A program made the position numbers and the translations under genes. 64,000 nucleotides of DNA, taken from Neoscytalidium dimidiatum (taxonomy: Eukaryota; Ascomycota; Dothideomycetes; Botryosphaeriales; Botryosphaeriaceae). The DNA is taken from contig CM074701.1 in NCBI GenBank assembly GCA_037367355.1, forward strand, positions 558,001 to 622,000. The letters are read 5' to 3'. Positions within the stretch are counted from its first letter, which is position 1; each line of letters opens with the position of its first letter. This document shows, piece by piece, positions 1 to 12,935 of this stretch. The notes beneath the pieces are model-generated. The model searched no databases, had not been told where the DNA came from, and saw nothing but the letters and a program-made list of their open reading frames with translations.

Positions 1-2580
1 CTGCTGTCGGTTCGCGAAAGTATGGGCCGTAAGGCTGGTGCGGTGCGAGAACGTTCAGCCTAGCACGCTGGTCAGAAGCAGACGCTCCGACCGGACCAGA
101 TCGTTACCATTCTGATATCGGGAAACAGGCAGGCGCAACAGCCATAGTCTTTAGAAATCTGGGGAGTGAAGCATCAGTTGTCGTCGACTTTAGCGCGAAC
201 CAACCTTATTACGCCAGCGGGCCCACCCCCGATCTTCTCAGGCCTCCAGGCTTCCAGGCCCGTCATAGGCGCCCGCGGGCAACCGGCCCAGCGAACCCGC
301 CACACCACCTACACGCCTCCGCATTTTAGCAATGACGCCCGTACGCCTGCCATCTCCACCAAAGTGCCGCGGCGCCAGTTGCAGCAGTCGGTCACGGGCT
401 CCACGCAGCAGCCAGCCATTCCCGCCGATCCGTCGCGTGCCAGCAAACGGGACCACCTGCGCCACGCCCAGTAGTCCACGCTGTCCGCTGCTTTCCCTTG
501 CCTGTGTTGAGCTCGGCTCCCCTCATCAGTCAATCAGCGTCCAGCACCGCAGACTTTACTCAAGAACGCAAATCACGTCCCAGGGACCACGACACCGCCT
601 GCATCATGCTCATCGCCCCGTTACATCTGACCTGCCCGCAATGCCGTCCGTCCCGAGGGGCCGTCTTATCCGCGCAGATCCAGCTGAGAAGAATGCTGCT
701 GCCGCTGAGCTGCGTTGTGCTGCGCTGCACCATGCAGCCACCATGCTGTGCATCCCGTTCAGCAGCCAGCCGCCCGTCCCTGCCTGCTGTATTCAGAGGA
801 GGAAACCCGTGTAAAAATAGGCAAACACCTACCCCGTGCCCTGCCAGATTTGTGTCGCCAGGCACGCGCCTCCCTGTGCTGGCCAGGAATTCCTCTCAGG
901 CCCCTTGCCAGCCCACGCTCAGCTTCACCCCTCGCAACGCGCCTAACCGCCCTTTCAGACCCGCGAGCTCTGAAGTCAGCCTTCTCTCTGACCTGCATGC
1001 AGCTAAGCTCCTAGAACTTGTAGAGCACTTACATGCGCCTCGCCTCCCACGTATTCGCCATCGTGCCGCTTTCGTAACGTGCCGTACTCAGCTCCATCGT
1101 CATTCAATCAATCCAACACCCGACCTGTCTCACAGCGCTTCCGCCTAACGCAACCCAGCGCTCACAGCCACTCCATTTCCTCTTAAGTCCGACCAATACA
1201 AGGTAAAATTTAGTCTTTCGGTCTCGGAGTAAAGGCATCAACGGGCTCCCGTTACATACCGACACTACCCGTTCGCGTTCACCCCCCCTCCCCCCCTCCC
1301 CGCATAACGCCCTTCCGACTAACGCTCCTCCCCCCAAAAAGAAAATGAAAACCCCGAGAAACTCGCACAATGCCTTCCGGGCTCACTCGTGAGACACGCA
1401 CACGCATTCAAGTTGCATGATAGCCTTACACCCCTCGAGGCCCGGTCCAGAATGTTCCCCCTCCCAAGCTCTCTCCCTTCCCCCTCCTCTACCGACAAAC
1501 CCCTACCAAGCCCAACACAAGGTGAAAAGCACGCAAGCATTTCCCTGCACACCTGAAGCCAAGCATCTTTCAGGGACGACCGGAAGACCAGCAGGGGGGG
1601 GGGCGGGAAATGAGCGGGAAAAAGCAGGCCCAATCCCTCCACACAGCCTCCAAACCCGTCTCACCACCGCCCCAAAAGGCAAAGGACCCCACCACCCCAA
1701 AAAAAAAAAAAACCCCCCACCCAACCAACCCCCTTCCGAATCCCATCCGCCTTACAGCTTTCATGCACAAAACAATCCCCGCCCACCTAGCACGGCAGTT
1801 AGCGCGACTTGCCGCGCCTTACGGGGACACCGAGGGAACAAAAAAAGAGCGTAGCCCAGAGTCGTGATTGGTTGTGTGGATCAATGAATTATCTACGATG
1901 TGGGAACGCATGAGCGTTGTCCTTTTTGTCTCCTTACAAGTACAGTTTAAGTGATAAACGTTGATATCGACCTCTAGAGATCGTCACTTTCTCCTCTTCT
2001 GCGGCGACGGCTGTTTCCTCGCCCACCTCCCCTTATCAGGAAGCTTCGCGAGGAGTGACGACGACAAAAAGGAAAAAAAAAACCGAGCCTATCTCTGACT
2101 CCGATATCAGAAAAAGGAAAGAGAGAAGAAGCAATATCCCGGAAAATCATCCGAAGACTATTTTTTATGGTTTCGCTAGCAGGTTGGGTATCTGTAACAG
2201 TTGATACAATAAAGTGTTTTTCTTCAACCAGAAATCTTCCAGTCTCTCGGAGTTCCTCTCCGTGTGGTGTGGAAAAATGATACCGAAGACATCTCCTCTT
2301 TCCCTCGTCTCGGTTTGATGCTGTGTGATCGGGTTGGCCATATGCCAAAGACAAGCAAGGAAAACTCCCACCGGGCATAAACGCACGCTCGCTATGCCAG
2401 ACGAATCAAACCAGACCCAAACGCCACCATGCTTGATGCTGTACAAAAGAAAAGAAAAAAAAAAACCGTTCACCGAATGAACCCTTACGGACTTGTCGTC
2501 GTAGTAGTCAGAACGCCTTTAGCTCCCATATGCTGTACCGGATGTTGCAAAAACCATATCAACTTCTTCTTATCCCGAAC
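1..2580. other. Intergenic region without a recognisable gene
   Basis: Several short open frames occur on both strands, but none shows a domain, credible splice structure or protein-like composition. The stretch around 1290-1310 and 1590-1720 is C/A-rich with homopolymer runs (an A run near 1701-1713). The part from about 1900 to 2500 is A/T-richer and holds several A runs. It lies beyond the 3' end of the acyltransferase gene. I see no RNA gene in it. Confidence 0.5.
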
Positions 2581-4006
2581 TTACACGAGGGGGATCGACT
2601 TCTCCTCCTCCTCAAACACATACTTCTCCAGCTTCTGCGTTAGCTGCGCACAGTAGTTATCGACGTACGTGGTCCAGAAGTGTGCGCACGTGTACACGAT
2701 GACGATCCAGATGGGGATAGCGATAGCGAAGCCAAGCGTGCCGGGGCGCTGGAGCCAGTTGCCGATGATGATACCTTCCTCGTTGCGGACCTCCTCAAAA
2801 GGCTCGCCAGTGATACCGTACAGCATCCAGACCAGGACGGTGCGGAGGAGCGTGCCGTGGATGAGGTAGACGGCGAAGCTGTTGCGGCCGAGCCACATGA
2901 AGTACTTGTTGGAGAGGAGGTCCTTGGCGCCGGATGAGAAGATGATGCCCAGGATGATGATGTCAAGACCCAGAGCGCTATAGCGGCGCGGCACATCCGC
3001 TCCTTCGGGGAACAACCACTGAGCAGTCTCCATGAGCTGACGGGACCAGGTGAGCCATTCCGGACCGTCCGCGGGGTAGGAGGCGAGGTAAAGGCCGAAA
3101 ATGACGAGGAAGGGCGAGACCATATTGAGCGTGAAGCGGTTGTTGGCCATGAAAGCCTGAGCGGATGGGTGCAGGGAAAGATCGCAAAGGAGCATAGCAA
3201 AATACAGCTGCTGCGCGAAAGTTTCTACAGAGGATCTGTTAAAATCAAGTGATTCTTCCACATACATGCTGGTAGAGAATATCTTACCGATGAGATCATG
3301 GCTATCTTGGAAAAAGTAGCAGAACATGATGAAATAGGTGATGGCCCGGTACTTGTACTTCATGAAGATGGTAGCAGCGAGGCCGACGTATGCGAGCATG
3401 GACTCCTTCAGCAGCGGCAACATGGCCCATTGGTGATCATCGTAAGGCATGTACCCGTTGGTCCAAACTGAGCGAAAGGCGTTCCACAGATCGACAAAGG
3501 CACCGAAGAGCGAGTCAGCAGCGTGTGGGCTGGCCTCACGGAGCCAGACCTCATCGGTGCGATGAGCGACGTTGAAGGCGCCGAGTTGGGCCAGCAGCCA
3601 AGCGATGATCATTGCGATAGTGGAGGGAAGAATGAGCCTAGGAATGCGGCGGAAGGCGCTCTTAGCGATGGAAGTGAGGGCGTCGCTGTGCTGGCCGGCC
3701 CTAGCCTGGCGCAACGGCTTCAAGGCGCACACAAAACCAGTGAGGAAGCCGAAGATGGTGACTCCAATGCGGCCTTGGGGGATGACGCGGAAGATAGGCA
3801 TCTGCCATAGAATGGGAGCGACTCCCTCCCCGTCAGAGGCCAGGAAGGCTCTGAAGTACCAGGCGCGGGTAAGGTGGGTCATGATGACACTGACGGAGGC
3901 AATGCCTCGCAGGCCCTGCTCTGGCGTGAGCGACAATGCACGCATGGTGAAGCTGCTTGGGCTGAACACGTACCTCGACCCACTTCACGTTCTTCTCATT
4001 GCCCAT
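2581..4006 (-). CDS. Acyltransferase 3 family membrane protein
   Basis: Predicted integral membrane acyltransferase (Acyl_transf_3 family), which moves acyl groups onto sugars, lipids or secondary metabolites; the acceptor cannot be told. I model three exons on the minus strand: 4006-3974, 3915-3288 and 3224-2581, giving 434 aa. The first exon encodes only MGNEKNVKWVE and splices through a 58-nt GTACGT...CAG intron into GLRGIASVSVIMTHLTRAW. That rebuilds the conserved N-terminal block with the catalytic His (MTHL), which a start at 3969 inside the intron would not. The second intron (63 nt, GTAAGA...TAG) is a multiple of three without a stop, so an unspliced reading stays open. Many hydrophobic helices follow, and the C-terminal part contains the typical GRNSFAVYLIHG segment. 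The acidic tail EEEEKSIPLV is cytosol-like. Family assignment is firm, substrate unknown. Confidence 0.85.
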
Positions 4007-7000
4007 GGTTGGTAATTAAGTGCTCATCCAGTGAGGCAGGTCTATAATATAGAAATTCTAGGACTGGGCTGAAGACAGGGCGAGCGGCGGCGTCGGCGTC
4101 GGCGTCGGCGGCGTCCCAAGAACGGCGAGGTCAGTCGTGACAAAGAGCGAGAGATGCAAGGATCGGGAGGGTATGGTGGTGGTGGTTGTGGTGCTTGCGG
4201 GCGAGGACAGCGCGCAAACAAAGCTGGCGGAGTTGAAGAATGCAGGACCGCTAGCCACCGACAATTGACGAGGTCAGCTAGAGTTATGTAGGAGGTGTCA
4301 AAGCAGGCAGGACGTGGATGGAGACGAGGGATCAGCGGCTCGTGTCAGGATGGGTCGGCACAGCGTTGCCGCAGAGGCTGCTCCTTATTCTCTTGGCGGA
4401 GTCTTGGCTTGGAAGCAGGAGGGAGCCCTTACTGAGGCGCGTGTGTCGCACTGACGGCGGGATGATGTGCTAGAATACCGTTGGCAGAGGCCTGGGTCGC
4501 CGATCGGATGTGGCGCACGCCCGGACAGCGAGCGAAAAGAGCGGAAGATAACGCGCCCCCAAGACGCAGAATGACTGTGTTTCACGTAAAGAAGCGCCAG
4601 CAGAGCCGCGCGCGCACCGGCAGAGAAAGCGATCCCCCCTTTTTTGCCTCTCTTGCCCATCCGAGCGAGGGCCAGCCCTAAGTACTGGGCCTCACGGCCT
4701 GTCAGCCGCTCTGCGGGCCTGAGGCCACAGCGCGGGATGGGCAGCGTGCAGCACGCAAAGCATGGGGGACACACACGCCATAGTCGCTAAACTGCTTCAG
4801 GGCGCAAGTGAACGCGCGCCGCTGGACCGTGGCTTGAACCGCTCTCTAGGGGTGCCCTGGTGGCCCTGTTGCCCTGGCGCCAGGCCTTGCTGCTGGCGGC
4901 CGGCTCATGTGCGCCGCTATGCCTGGCGCTTCAGGTTAACCCGCGGCGGCAGCTGGCAGCGGTGGCAGGAAAGGCCTGGCGGCGACGCGCGGAGCCAAGC
5001 CAGCCAGTGTAGCGGAAGGAAACGCCAGGCTGCTCATGAGCTTCGAGATCTTGGGCGCTTGGAGTTCTTGGCCATCGTGGGTGCGGCGGACAGCGTCCCA
5101 AAACCGCCGCCCGTGACAGCTCTCTGTAGCCAAGAAAAGCGCCGATACAGCCGGCGCTGCTTCAGGGGAGGCCTGTGCCAGCTCGGCCTGTGCCAAATCC
5201 GTGGATCAGCTGGCCGAAAGGGAATGGTGGTGCAGGGGTCACCAGTCCGGGCCACAGCAGCGGCGGCGGCGGCGGCGGCGGACACGCACACAGCGCGCAG
5301 CCTAGCTGTGGCGGCGCTGCAGCAGTGACGACAGCGGGTTTTTCTGTGATGACGGCCGCTGTGGGGGGAAAGCGCTGCCAATCCACCCTGGCATCGGACC
5401 GTTGATTACCTTGATGGGCGGAGCACGTGAGCGCTCCTGGGCGTCGCCCTACCTTTCCGCAGCGGCTGCTCCACTGGCGGTGCGGCTCCCGACAAGCCCA
5501 TGCCCCTTGCAAGCTGCGAGAAGCCGCGGCTGACGGCGTGCCCGCAGGCCGGAATGGCCTTGAGCGCGCGCTCGCCGCCCCGCAGCCTCTCTGTGGCAGC
5601 GGTGGGTGGGCGGCGGCGGGCGCAGGGCGAGGTGCAGGCTCCGGTTGGGATGTGGCAGGCAGGCTGGCAGCACCGAATGAGCGGGCAGAGGCCTGGGATC
5701 GACCGTGGAATATCCGCATTGTTGCTGGGGCCCGCGGGCTTGCCAAGACGCAGCTTGGCGGCTGCGAGCTTGCCGCACTCCCGAGTCCCGGCGAGCCTTG
5801 CTTGCAGCCCATCAGCCAGCGCTGCCACACTGCCCGCCATTCCCACGCGCCCGTCAGCCCGCATTGCTCACCAGGGACCACTAACCTCGCCCGCGAAGCA
5901 CTCGCACCGCCGTCTAGCGTGTGGAGCGCCTCGCAGTCAAGCTTCGCTGCCGCGCCCTCCTGGAGCCTCTGACGGAGCGGGCGCCGTGCTAACCAGCCCG
6001 CCTGATTAGCACCACCTGAAGCTGCCGGAATCCACCGCTCAAGCTCCGTCCGGGAAGGCGTTCCATTTCCATGCCGTCCCTATCTCTGCCCGCTGCCTCA
6101 TTCCGCCTCTGCTCCAGCCTAACGAACACAAGCCGCACGCCACCGTCACACCGATCCAGACGCTCGCGTGGACGCTCAGCCTGTGCTTCCTCTAATCCTG
6201 GGGAAACTGTCCAAGGTGACGCGTCCTTCTTGATCACCAGCCCGCACCACTGCTTCTGCAAATTGCCCTGTTCCAGCGATGCGGCTGCGCACAACCTGAT
6301 AGCTGGCCCCTATCCCAGCGACCTTCCCGTTTCTTGTCGAAGAGGCAATTACGACATCACCACATTTCGGCCTCCCCAAATAGCCGTATATCTCTCCCAT
6401 GCGCCCGGCTTATCGTCGGCTGCCGTCCTGCTGCTGCTGCTGCTGCTTCTGCTGCTCTCGTATCCGCCTATCTATGAGCATGACGCTGCCCGCGGATCCT
6501 AATCGGCGGCAGCGTGGAAGCGAGCGCCACCGCGGAAATAACCTACGGCTTGGCAACTATACTATGACCGTGTAGAATTGAGCTTGGCGCTGGCTTGTGG
6601 TTCAACGCTGTGGAGATGCTCTCCCCGGAATAGCCTTCGTAGCCCTGCAACGCCTGTGCCGGTAACCCGGTTGCGGTCGTGTGAGTGGACATCACCTGTC
6701 TACAATAAGGCACCCGGAACCCCCCCCCCCAAATTGCCCGAAACACGGGGTTATTGCCATTGTTTGTGGACCAGCCAGCCCGTACTCAGGGAGCTGTGAG
6801 ATTGGTTCCCTTTTTTTTTCTCATCGGAGATAAATACCCCTGCCCGATGGTTAACTCGGACTTACTCCCAGTACACGCTCCTGCAGCACAACTTGCCCTG
6901 TCTGCTCCTGGCGGCCTGAACGCGTCCGTTTGGATGTTTGAACATGCATAAGTATCGAAACCAATTGGTAGGACAAGTGTCGGGTGTCAGGGATGCAAAC

Positions 7001-7470
7001 AGACAAACACCAACGGCTTGGCGGAACAACGTGTTTCTGCCCGGCAACATCTTCCGTCTTGACCTTGTACAGCTTCTCTCGGCGTTCACTGGAACGGTCC
7101 GCGTGCAGGACAGCAGGAACGCATGCAGTTGTGCTCACAAGGCAAGCGGCTGGGATATTATCAGGCCGGCATTCCACTTTCATCGACTCTTCATCTCAAT
7201 GCGCCGTGCAGGTTCGCAGGGTCGCGTCCCCGCACTCCCAACATGACGTCGGGTCGTCCCGCAGGAACAAGCAATCGCTTTTGCTCGTCTGAAACGAGCA
7301 CGACACTTGTCCACAGCATCACGATATCGCCCGAATCTTTTCCTTGAAACAAAGCCCAAGAGCTTGAAACACCTTTTTCGATTGCTCAAACGCCCTGGCC
7401 CCAGTCTCGCCGAGATTGCCAGAAGCCGCATAGCCGCGATCCTAGCTCGACGCCGCCCCTGTCCCGCAAT
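4007..7470. other. Long GC-rich intergenic region with simple repeats
   Basis: No gene could be supported in about 3.4 kb between the divergent acyltransferase and SDR genes. Open frames of 100-240 codons overlap on both strands here, which is expected from the high GC content, and none resembles a known family. The region holds short tandem repeats: GGCGTC/GGC units at 4083-4113, a GGC run at about 5261-5282 and a CTG run at about 6429-6453. The part nearest 7470 probably holds the SDR promoter. Confidence 0.45.
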
Positions 7471-8649
7471 ATGCCAAACCGCCTCGCTGGCAAAGTCGCC
7501 CTCATCACAGGCGCCTCGTCAGGCCTGGGTCGCGCCATCGCCGTCGCTTATGCGCAAGAAGGCGCACGCGTATGCTGCGTCGACCTTTTCCCAACCCTGC
7601 GCGACGCCAGAGATCCCGCTACCGGCAAAGCGAATCTGTTTACCCAGCGGCTGGTCGCTTCATCTTCCGCGACGCCGACCCATGAACTTCTCCGCCAATC
7701 GAATCCTGCCAGCGACGCTGTCTTTGTGCAGGCCGATCTCACCAACGCGGCAGACGTTGAGCGCGCCGTTGCCGAGTGCGTTCAAATATTCGGCCGCCTA
7801 GACGTGATGGTCAACAATGCCGGCATCAGCGTTGAGAGCAGCCACCCACGCGTGTTACGCTGCCATGAGACCCCTGAGGCTGATTATGATAAGACCATGG
7901 CCATCAACATCAAAGGTGTCTTCCTCGGCTGCAAGTACGCGTTGGCCCAGATGCTGCGCCAGGATCCTCTCGAGGGGCAGAATGGCGACAAAGGTTGGAT
8001 CGTCAACACTGCAAGTATTCAGGGGCTGCTTGCGTACCACGGCACGCGTAAGTTCCTTTCTTGTAATGCCGTGTTATCCACCCTTTCCCGGGGGCGGAAT
8101 GCGAAGAGGTAAGAACGGTTGCTGATCCTCGGACAGCCGCTTATTGTGCGTCCAAGGGCGCCGTCGTGCAACTAACCAAACAGATTGCGCTTGATTACGC
8201 GAGAGATAAGATTCACTGCAACTGCCTTTGTCCTGGCTGTAAGTATTTTCACGGTACCTTTGCGTTCGTCTATTTGTCCGTTCGTTCGTTTTCCCGCGGC
8301 GCTCGTACGTGCCTAAAGTTTAAAATGCGCCACTTCATTTACGACCGGCATCTTCGGTCATGGTCTATCATCTCAAATCTTATGTGCTCGTACGAAGACT
8401 CTCGTTTTGGCCACGTCTCTTAGCATGTGGTTTGCCTGACACGGTCATCATCCAGTTCTCCGTACTGCTATGACGCAGAACCATCAAGATGACGGGCCCG
8501 CCCAAGCTGAGGTCGATAAGGCCCATCCATTCGGTGGGATGGGCGAGACCGAGGACGTGGCACGTGTGGCAGTTGTCCTTGCAAGCGAAGACGTGCGTTG
8601 GGTCACTGGTCAGCCGTTTGTAGTCGATGGTGGGTATAGTATCCAGTAG
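7471..8649 (+). CDS. Short-chain dehydrogenase/reductase (SDR)
   Basis: NAD(P)-dependent classical SDR oxidoreductase, substrate unknown. Three exons: 7471-8047, 8137-8238 and 8456-8649, giving 290 aa. The first exon carries the nucleotide-binding motif TGASSGLG (about residues 14-21) and the NNAG motif (about 115). The splice 8047/8137 joins HGT to PAYCASKGAVV, supplying the catalytic Tyr and Lys (YxxxK). The second splice, 8238/8456, joins CPG to FLRTAMT and ends in the family-typical GQPFVVDGGYSIQ. All three phases agree (phase 1 at both junctions). The introns are 89 and 217 nt. The protein is somewhat longer than the 250-aa norm because of an insertion around residues 45-75 (after the second beta strand). 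The exon join restores every SDR motif, so the model is good. Confidence 0.9.
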
Positions 8650-10358
8650 GTGAGTGGAGTGAGGCTAAAGTGAGCATCTTGTGAGGGATGGTGCTGGTGA
8701 TTTTTCCGGTTTTTTTTTTTTCAAGTTGTTTTTGGCTTATTGAAGGTAAGGAAGCAATGACAACATTGGAAATCCTTTGCGGAAGGAAACATCGACTCAG
8801 TCTATGAGGACCCGAACGTTCACATGCGTTTGCGATACATTATCATGCAAGTGTCATTCTCTTATTGCGTTCCATAACACCTCTCGAGTGCAGTAAATCA
8901 ATCGTGGCCTTCACTGTTGGCAATCTATACTTCCTCTGCGTGTCCTTTCAGACTATCCACTAACCAGACTTATACTCTAAACAACACTGGCGATACTGTC
9001 AACACGTGCGCAGTCCCTTGTCCGTGCTCTCTCCCGCGAAGGCAAGCACACAAAAGGACTGAGGACTGTCTTTTGTCTCTGCGGCAGCATCTTCTGAGAA
9101 GCAAACAATCGCCTCCACTCTGGAACTCTCTCTCCTTGGGCTGGGTTGTTCTCACTGCTGTTTGGCTCTTTTTTTTTTTTTTCTTGTTGTTTATTCTACT
9201 ACTGCTATTTTCGCGGTTACTCAACCATGCTTGTTCAAACACAAAACGCTGGAGGAGAAAAGTCTCCTCAAAGGCAGATAGTGGCGCACACTTGCGGAAG
9301 GGAGGCGGTGGTGCTGTTCACTAAAGCCCTGCGAAGATGCTGAGCACCGTTTACCGGAATGCGTCGAATTTCAGAAAGATCAAAATTCAAGCACCGGTGT
9401 ACTGCCCTAACTTTAACTACATGTAGACGAAAATCATCATCGTTAGTGACTGCACATCTTCATCAACTGTGGTTCAACGTATACGATGAGACTCGTTTGA
9501 CGGGGGCTGGCCGTAAAGACTTCACTCGCTCGCTAATGTGGTATGTAGAGAAGGGAAAAGCCTTCTAAAAGTGACCAGCCTGCCTCGACCGCTGATTTTC
9601 ATGTGTCTATCAAGCTTATTCCTGGTGGTTTCGTTGGTGGCGGCTCGCCATGAAGGGTCATGAAGGGGAAAATCATAAGCATTTTGCATTCAGCAAATCA
9701 GATGTACTGTTTGTCTTTTTGGGATCATTGATTTCTAACGAGCCAATCTCAAGAAGTGAGTAAAAAATTCAATTACATTTGCAGTCAAAGCAATTGTCAG
9801 ATATAAACGCGAATAGGCATTAATGACGTATATGTATAGATGATTGCTTCGATTCCGTATCTACTGTTGCGACAATTTTGAGCCCGATCTCAAATTTATT
9901 TTATGCCTAGGAATTTCCAGTCTCTAGCTTTTCAGATTTGTCATCTACTCAGTGCGCGAGTAAATCGTACTCCAAGGACTGCTTCCAAAAACCAGCGGAG
10001 AATGAAATGATATTGTCGAATGCAAGCTGCGGAAAATCTACAAGCTAAGCTGTGTTGAAATTCCGAATTCAGCGCACTATATCGATTAATGACGTCTCGA
10101 ATAATTTTTTTTATCTGCCATGCAACATTCATCAAGGGATTGCCGGAAGGAGAAGATTGACATTAATGTAAAATCCGAGATTCGCTGGAAAGCGAGGCGG
10201 CTTCGGCGACGAGAAGCCGCGCCCTACGACAAGCCCGCTTATTCTTCACCGCGACTTACTCAGCATCTATACCTCCACGTTCATCATCTACACTCATCCT
10301 TTTTGTTTCTCTTCTGCCGTCTCTTCAGTCAATCGCACGAATCTAATCTAAAAGGACG
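8650..10358. other. Intergenic region, partly AT-rich
   Basis: No coding sequence is supported. The first part is the SDR 3' flank with T runs (8710-8722, 9170-9182). From about 9590 to 10120 the sequence is clearly AT-richer than its surroundings. From about 10200 a pyrimidine-rich stretch leads into the dehydratase gene and probably holds its promoter and 5' UTR. Confidence 0.45.
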
Positions 10359-11588
10359 ATGACACTCCCCAAGAAGCAACAGTTACCTACCGACACGCGC
10401 CCGTGGCGAAGCACTCCGCTCGTCGAATCCGTCGCTTTGTCCAAAGCCGCAGGATGGTATGTCCACCAATCCAAAATCTCAATTTGCAAGATAGCTAAAA
10501 TCGCAGAAGTAAAGTTTTTCTCAAGCTCGAAAACATCCAACCTTCCGGCTCCTTCAAATCCAGGTACAATACCTTTCTCCAGACCGCCTAAATTCCATCC
10601 CCACGTGAAATGTAACTGACCACTCCGGCAAAAAATAAATAGAGGTATCGGCAACTACATGACTCAACGCCTCCTCGAGCACGCCTCCCCACACTCCATC
10701 CACTTCTATTCTTCCTCGGGCGGTAACGCCGGCCTCGCCTGCGTACGGTCCCCGAACCCACCCCACCCCACCCCATCAACCCACTAACCACCACCTCCAC
10801 CACAGGTCCACGCCGCCAACGCCCTCAACCGGCCGGCCACCATCGTCGTGCCGCTGTCGACCAAGCCGTTCATGATCAACAAGCTCCGCGCGGCCGGCGC
10901 GCGCGACGTGGTCCAGACGGGCGCCACCTGGGCCGACGCGGACGCGCACCTGCGCGGCGTGCTGCTCCGGCAGAACCCGGACGGCGTGTACGTCCCGCCG
11001 TTCGACCACCCGGACGTCTGGGCCGGCAACGCGACCGTCGTGCGCGAGGCGCGGCCCCAGCTCGCGGACGCGGGCGTCCCGGACGGCCGGCCCGCCGCCG
11101 TCGTGTGCAGCGTCGGCGGCGGAGGCCTGTTCAACGGCGTCTGCGAGGGCGTGGAGGAGGCGGGCTGGTTCGCGAGGGGCACGACCGTCGTGGCGGTCGA
11201 GACGGAGGGCGCGGAGAGTTTGGCGCGGAGCGTGGCGGAGCGGAGGCTGGTCACGTTGCCTGGCATTACCAGTCGGGCGACGAGCCTGGGTGCAACGAGG
11301 GTGAGTGAGCGGGCGTTGGTGAATGGGTTGAGGGAGGGGGTGAAGACGGTGGTTCTGAAGGATGGGGAAGCGGCGATGGGGTGTTTGAGGCTGGCGGATG
11401 AGGAGAGGCTCTTGGTGGAGTTGGCCTGCGGGGTGAGTGCTGCGTTGTGCTTCGGAGGAAGGCTGGAGGGGGCGGTGGGAAGGAGGTTAGGAGAGGATGA
11501 AGCTGTTGTGGTTGTGGTTTGTGGTGGGAGTAATGTTACTATTGAGATGCTAGCGGAGTGGCGGAAGGAGTTTGGTGATGTGGAGTAG
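10359..11588 (+). CDS. L-serine/L-threonine dehydratase-like PLP enzyme
   Basis: Fold-type II PLP enzyme of the serine/threonine dehydratase group, expected to deaminate L-serine or L-threonine to pyruvate or 2-oxobutanoate in the cytosol. Four exons: 10359-10456, 10510-10563, 10643-10742 and 10806-11588, giving 344 aa. The assembled N-terminus reads RPWRSTPLVESVALSKAAG, then CKVFLKLENIQPSGSFKS with the PLP-binding Lys in SGSFKS. Next come SSSGGNAGLAC (substrate loop) and CSVGGGGLFNGV (the glycine-rich PLP phosphate loop). Length matches yeast-type catabolic serine dehydratases. The intron-1 acceptor is a CAGAAG tandem site; only the downstream AAG (10509) keeps the frame, because the CAG adds AAG and creates TGA. 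The last exon is markedly GC-rich. Serine versus threonine preference cannot be decided. Confidence 0.9.
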
Positions 11589-12935
11589 TGTAATTGTGAA
11601 GGAAGCAATGGGCGGGTGAAGCGGTACGGCGCTCTCCTATTCCTCTCACTTTTATCGTGTGAATAAAATATTCTGCATGAGCAGGTAGAATAGAGCATAG
11701 ATGCGGTTCTCGATGGAAGATCAACAGACCATCGCAATGTTCTTGCCCACAGCATCCTGAGCCATAATCCTGGCATTATTCGTACACGAAATGAACACAT
11801 GTACCATAGGTTTATCGAGAGTATCTTGCAAAGAATTATGCATAGATCCCACTCATACAGTTCATTCACCACTGCCATAGCTCTGTAGGTGAGGTTCCTA
11901 GTCCTGAATTGGCCCGTACAGCTTATACACAAACTCGGAGAGCTACTGTTTCGTACCAGCCTGAGCAAACAGAACATCAGTCATTCTAAATGTCTTCATA
12001 AACCCCGACTTCCACCACTATTCCCGAAAATCTAGCGTCGTCACCACCGCCCAACCGTGCGCCACATGATTATCACGGCAATGACGACCTAGCGCTTAGA
12101 GCCGCATTCATGAGCAGGTTCCAGCTCAAGCAGCCCGCATCAGTACAGGATATAGGCCGAAGATTGGTCTGCTACTCCCGGTTTCACTTCCACTGCACCA
12201 ACAATGCTTCTAGAAGCTTGATAGTCCGACAATTCGTGCCGCGGCATTTAATCCACCCGTACCTTAAAAACAGCTCTAAAGAAGCGTGAAACGCTGGCAG
12301 GTGACGTCCACAGGTTCCGGAACAAGTGTTTCGAGTTTCGAGCATCTCTTGGCAGGTGTAGAATATGGTGCTGACGTGGAGGTTTCGCTAGGCATCAGCA
12401 GAGCGGCCTTGGCAGCGGAGGTGGCGGTATGTGTGGGATATGCTGGTTGATGATGCGTGTGGAGGTCCCGGGCTCATGCAAGAAAAAGGGCAGGTGATCA
12501 GAACGGAGGGATGTGTTGCTTGGCACGATGAGAGTGCGACAGCTTCGGTGGTTGAGAAAGATCCTGGGTTGCTCATCTTGATTGTTTCACCATGATATTG
12601 AGAAAAATTCGACATCGTTATCTTAACTCCCTCCAGTTCAATGGATGTAACGAATTCCACCCACTGCTGGCTTGCTGGATTCGTCACATCACCCTGAACA
12701 TGCACGCGCAGGACTTTCTTTCGTTATGTCTACATCGCCAAGGAACGCCACATAAATTACACATGATGGCCTATTTCAGGAGATATGAAGCAGTTATCAA
12801 GGCACAAACGTTCTTACTGTTCCTGCGTAGCCAGTCTATCCTCCTACTACGGGTTTTCTTTTTGTGTATTGTCCAAGAGAGAATTATGATAAATGATTGA
12901 CGCTACTTTCGTTACAATATCCTGAAGGGCTTCGA
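11589..12935. other. Intergenic region, no gene seen
   Basis: This holds the 3' flank of the dehydratase gene and the 3' flank of the decayed SDR gene. Short open frames on either strand show no domain and no convincing splice pattern. No RNA gene recognised. Confidence 0.4.

Noticed and set aside
4762..6502. Several overlapping frames of 100-240 codons in the GC-rich region
   Set aside because: Frames overlap on both strands, contain simple-repeat translations and show no domain or splice signals.
10784..11977. 397-codon minus-strand frame over the dehydratase
   Set aside because: Ser/Thr/Pro-rich shadow of a very GC-rich exon whose sense frame carries the PLP phosphate loop.
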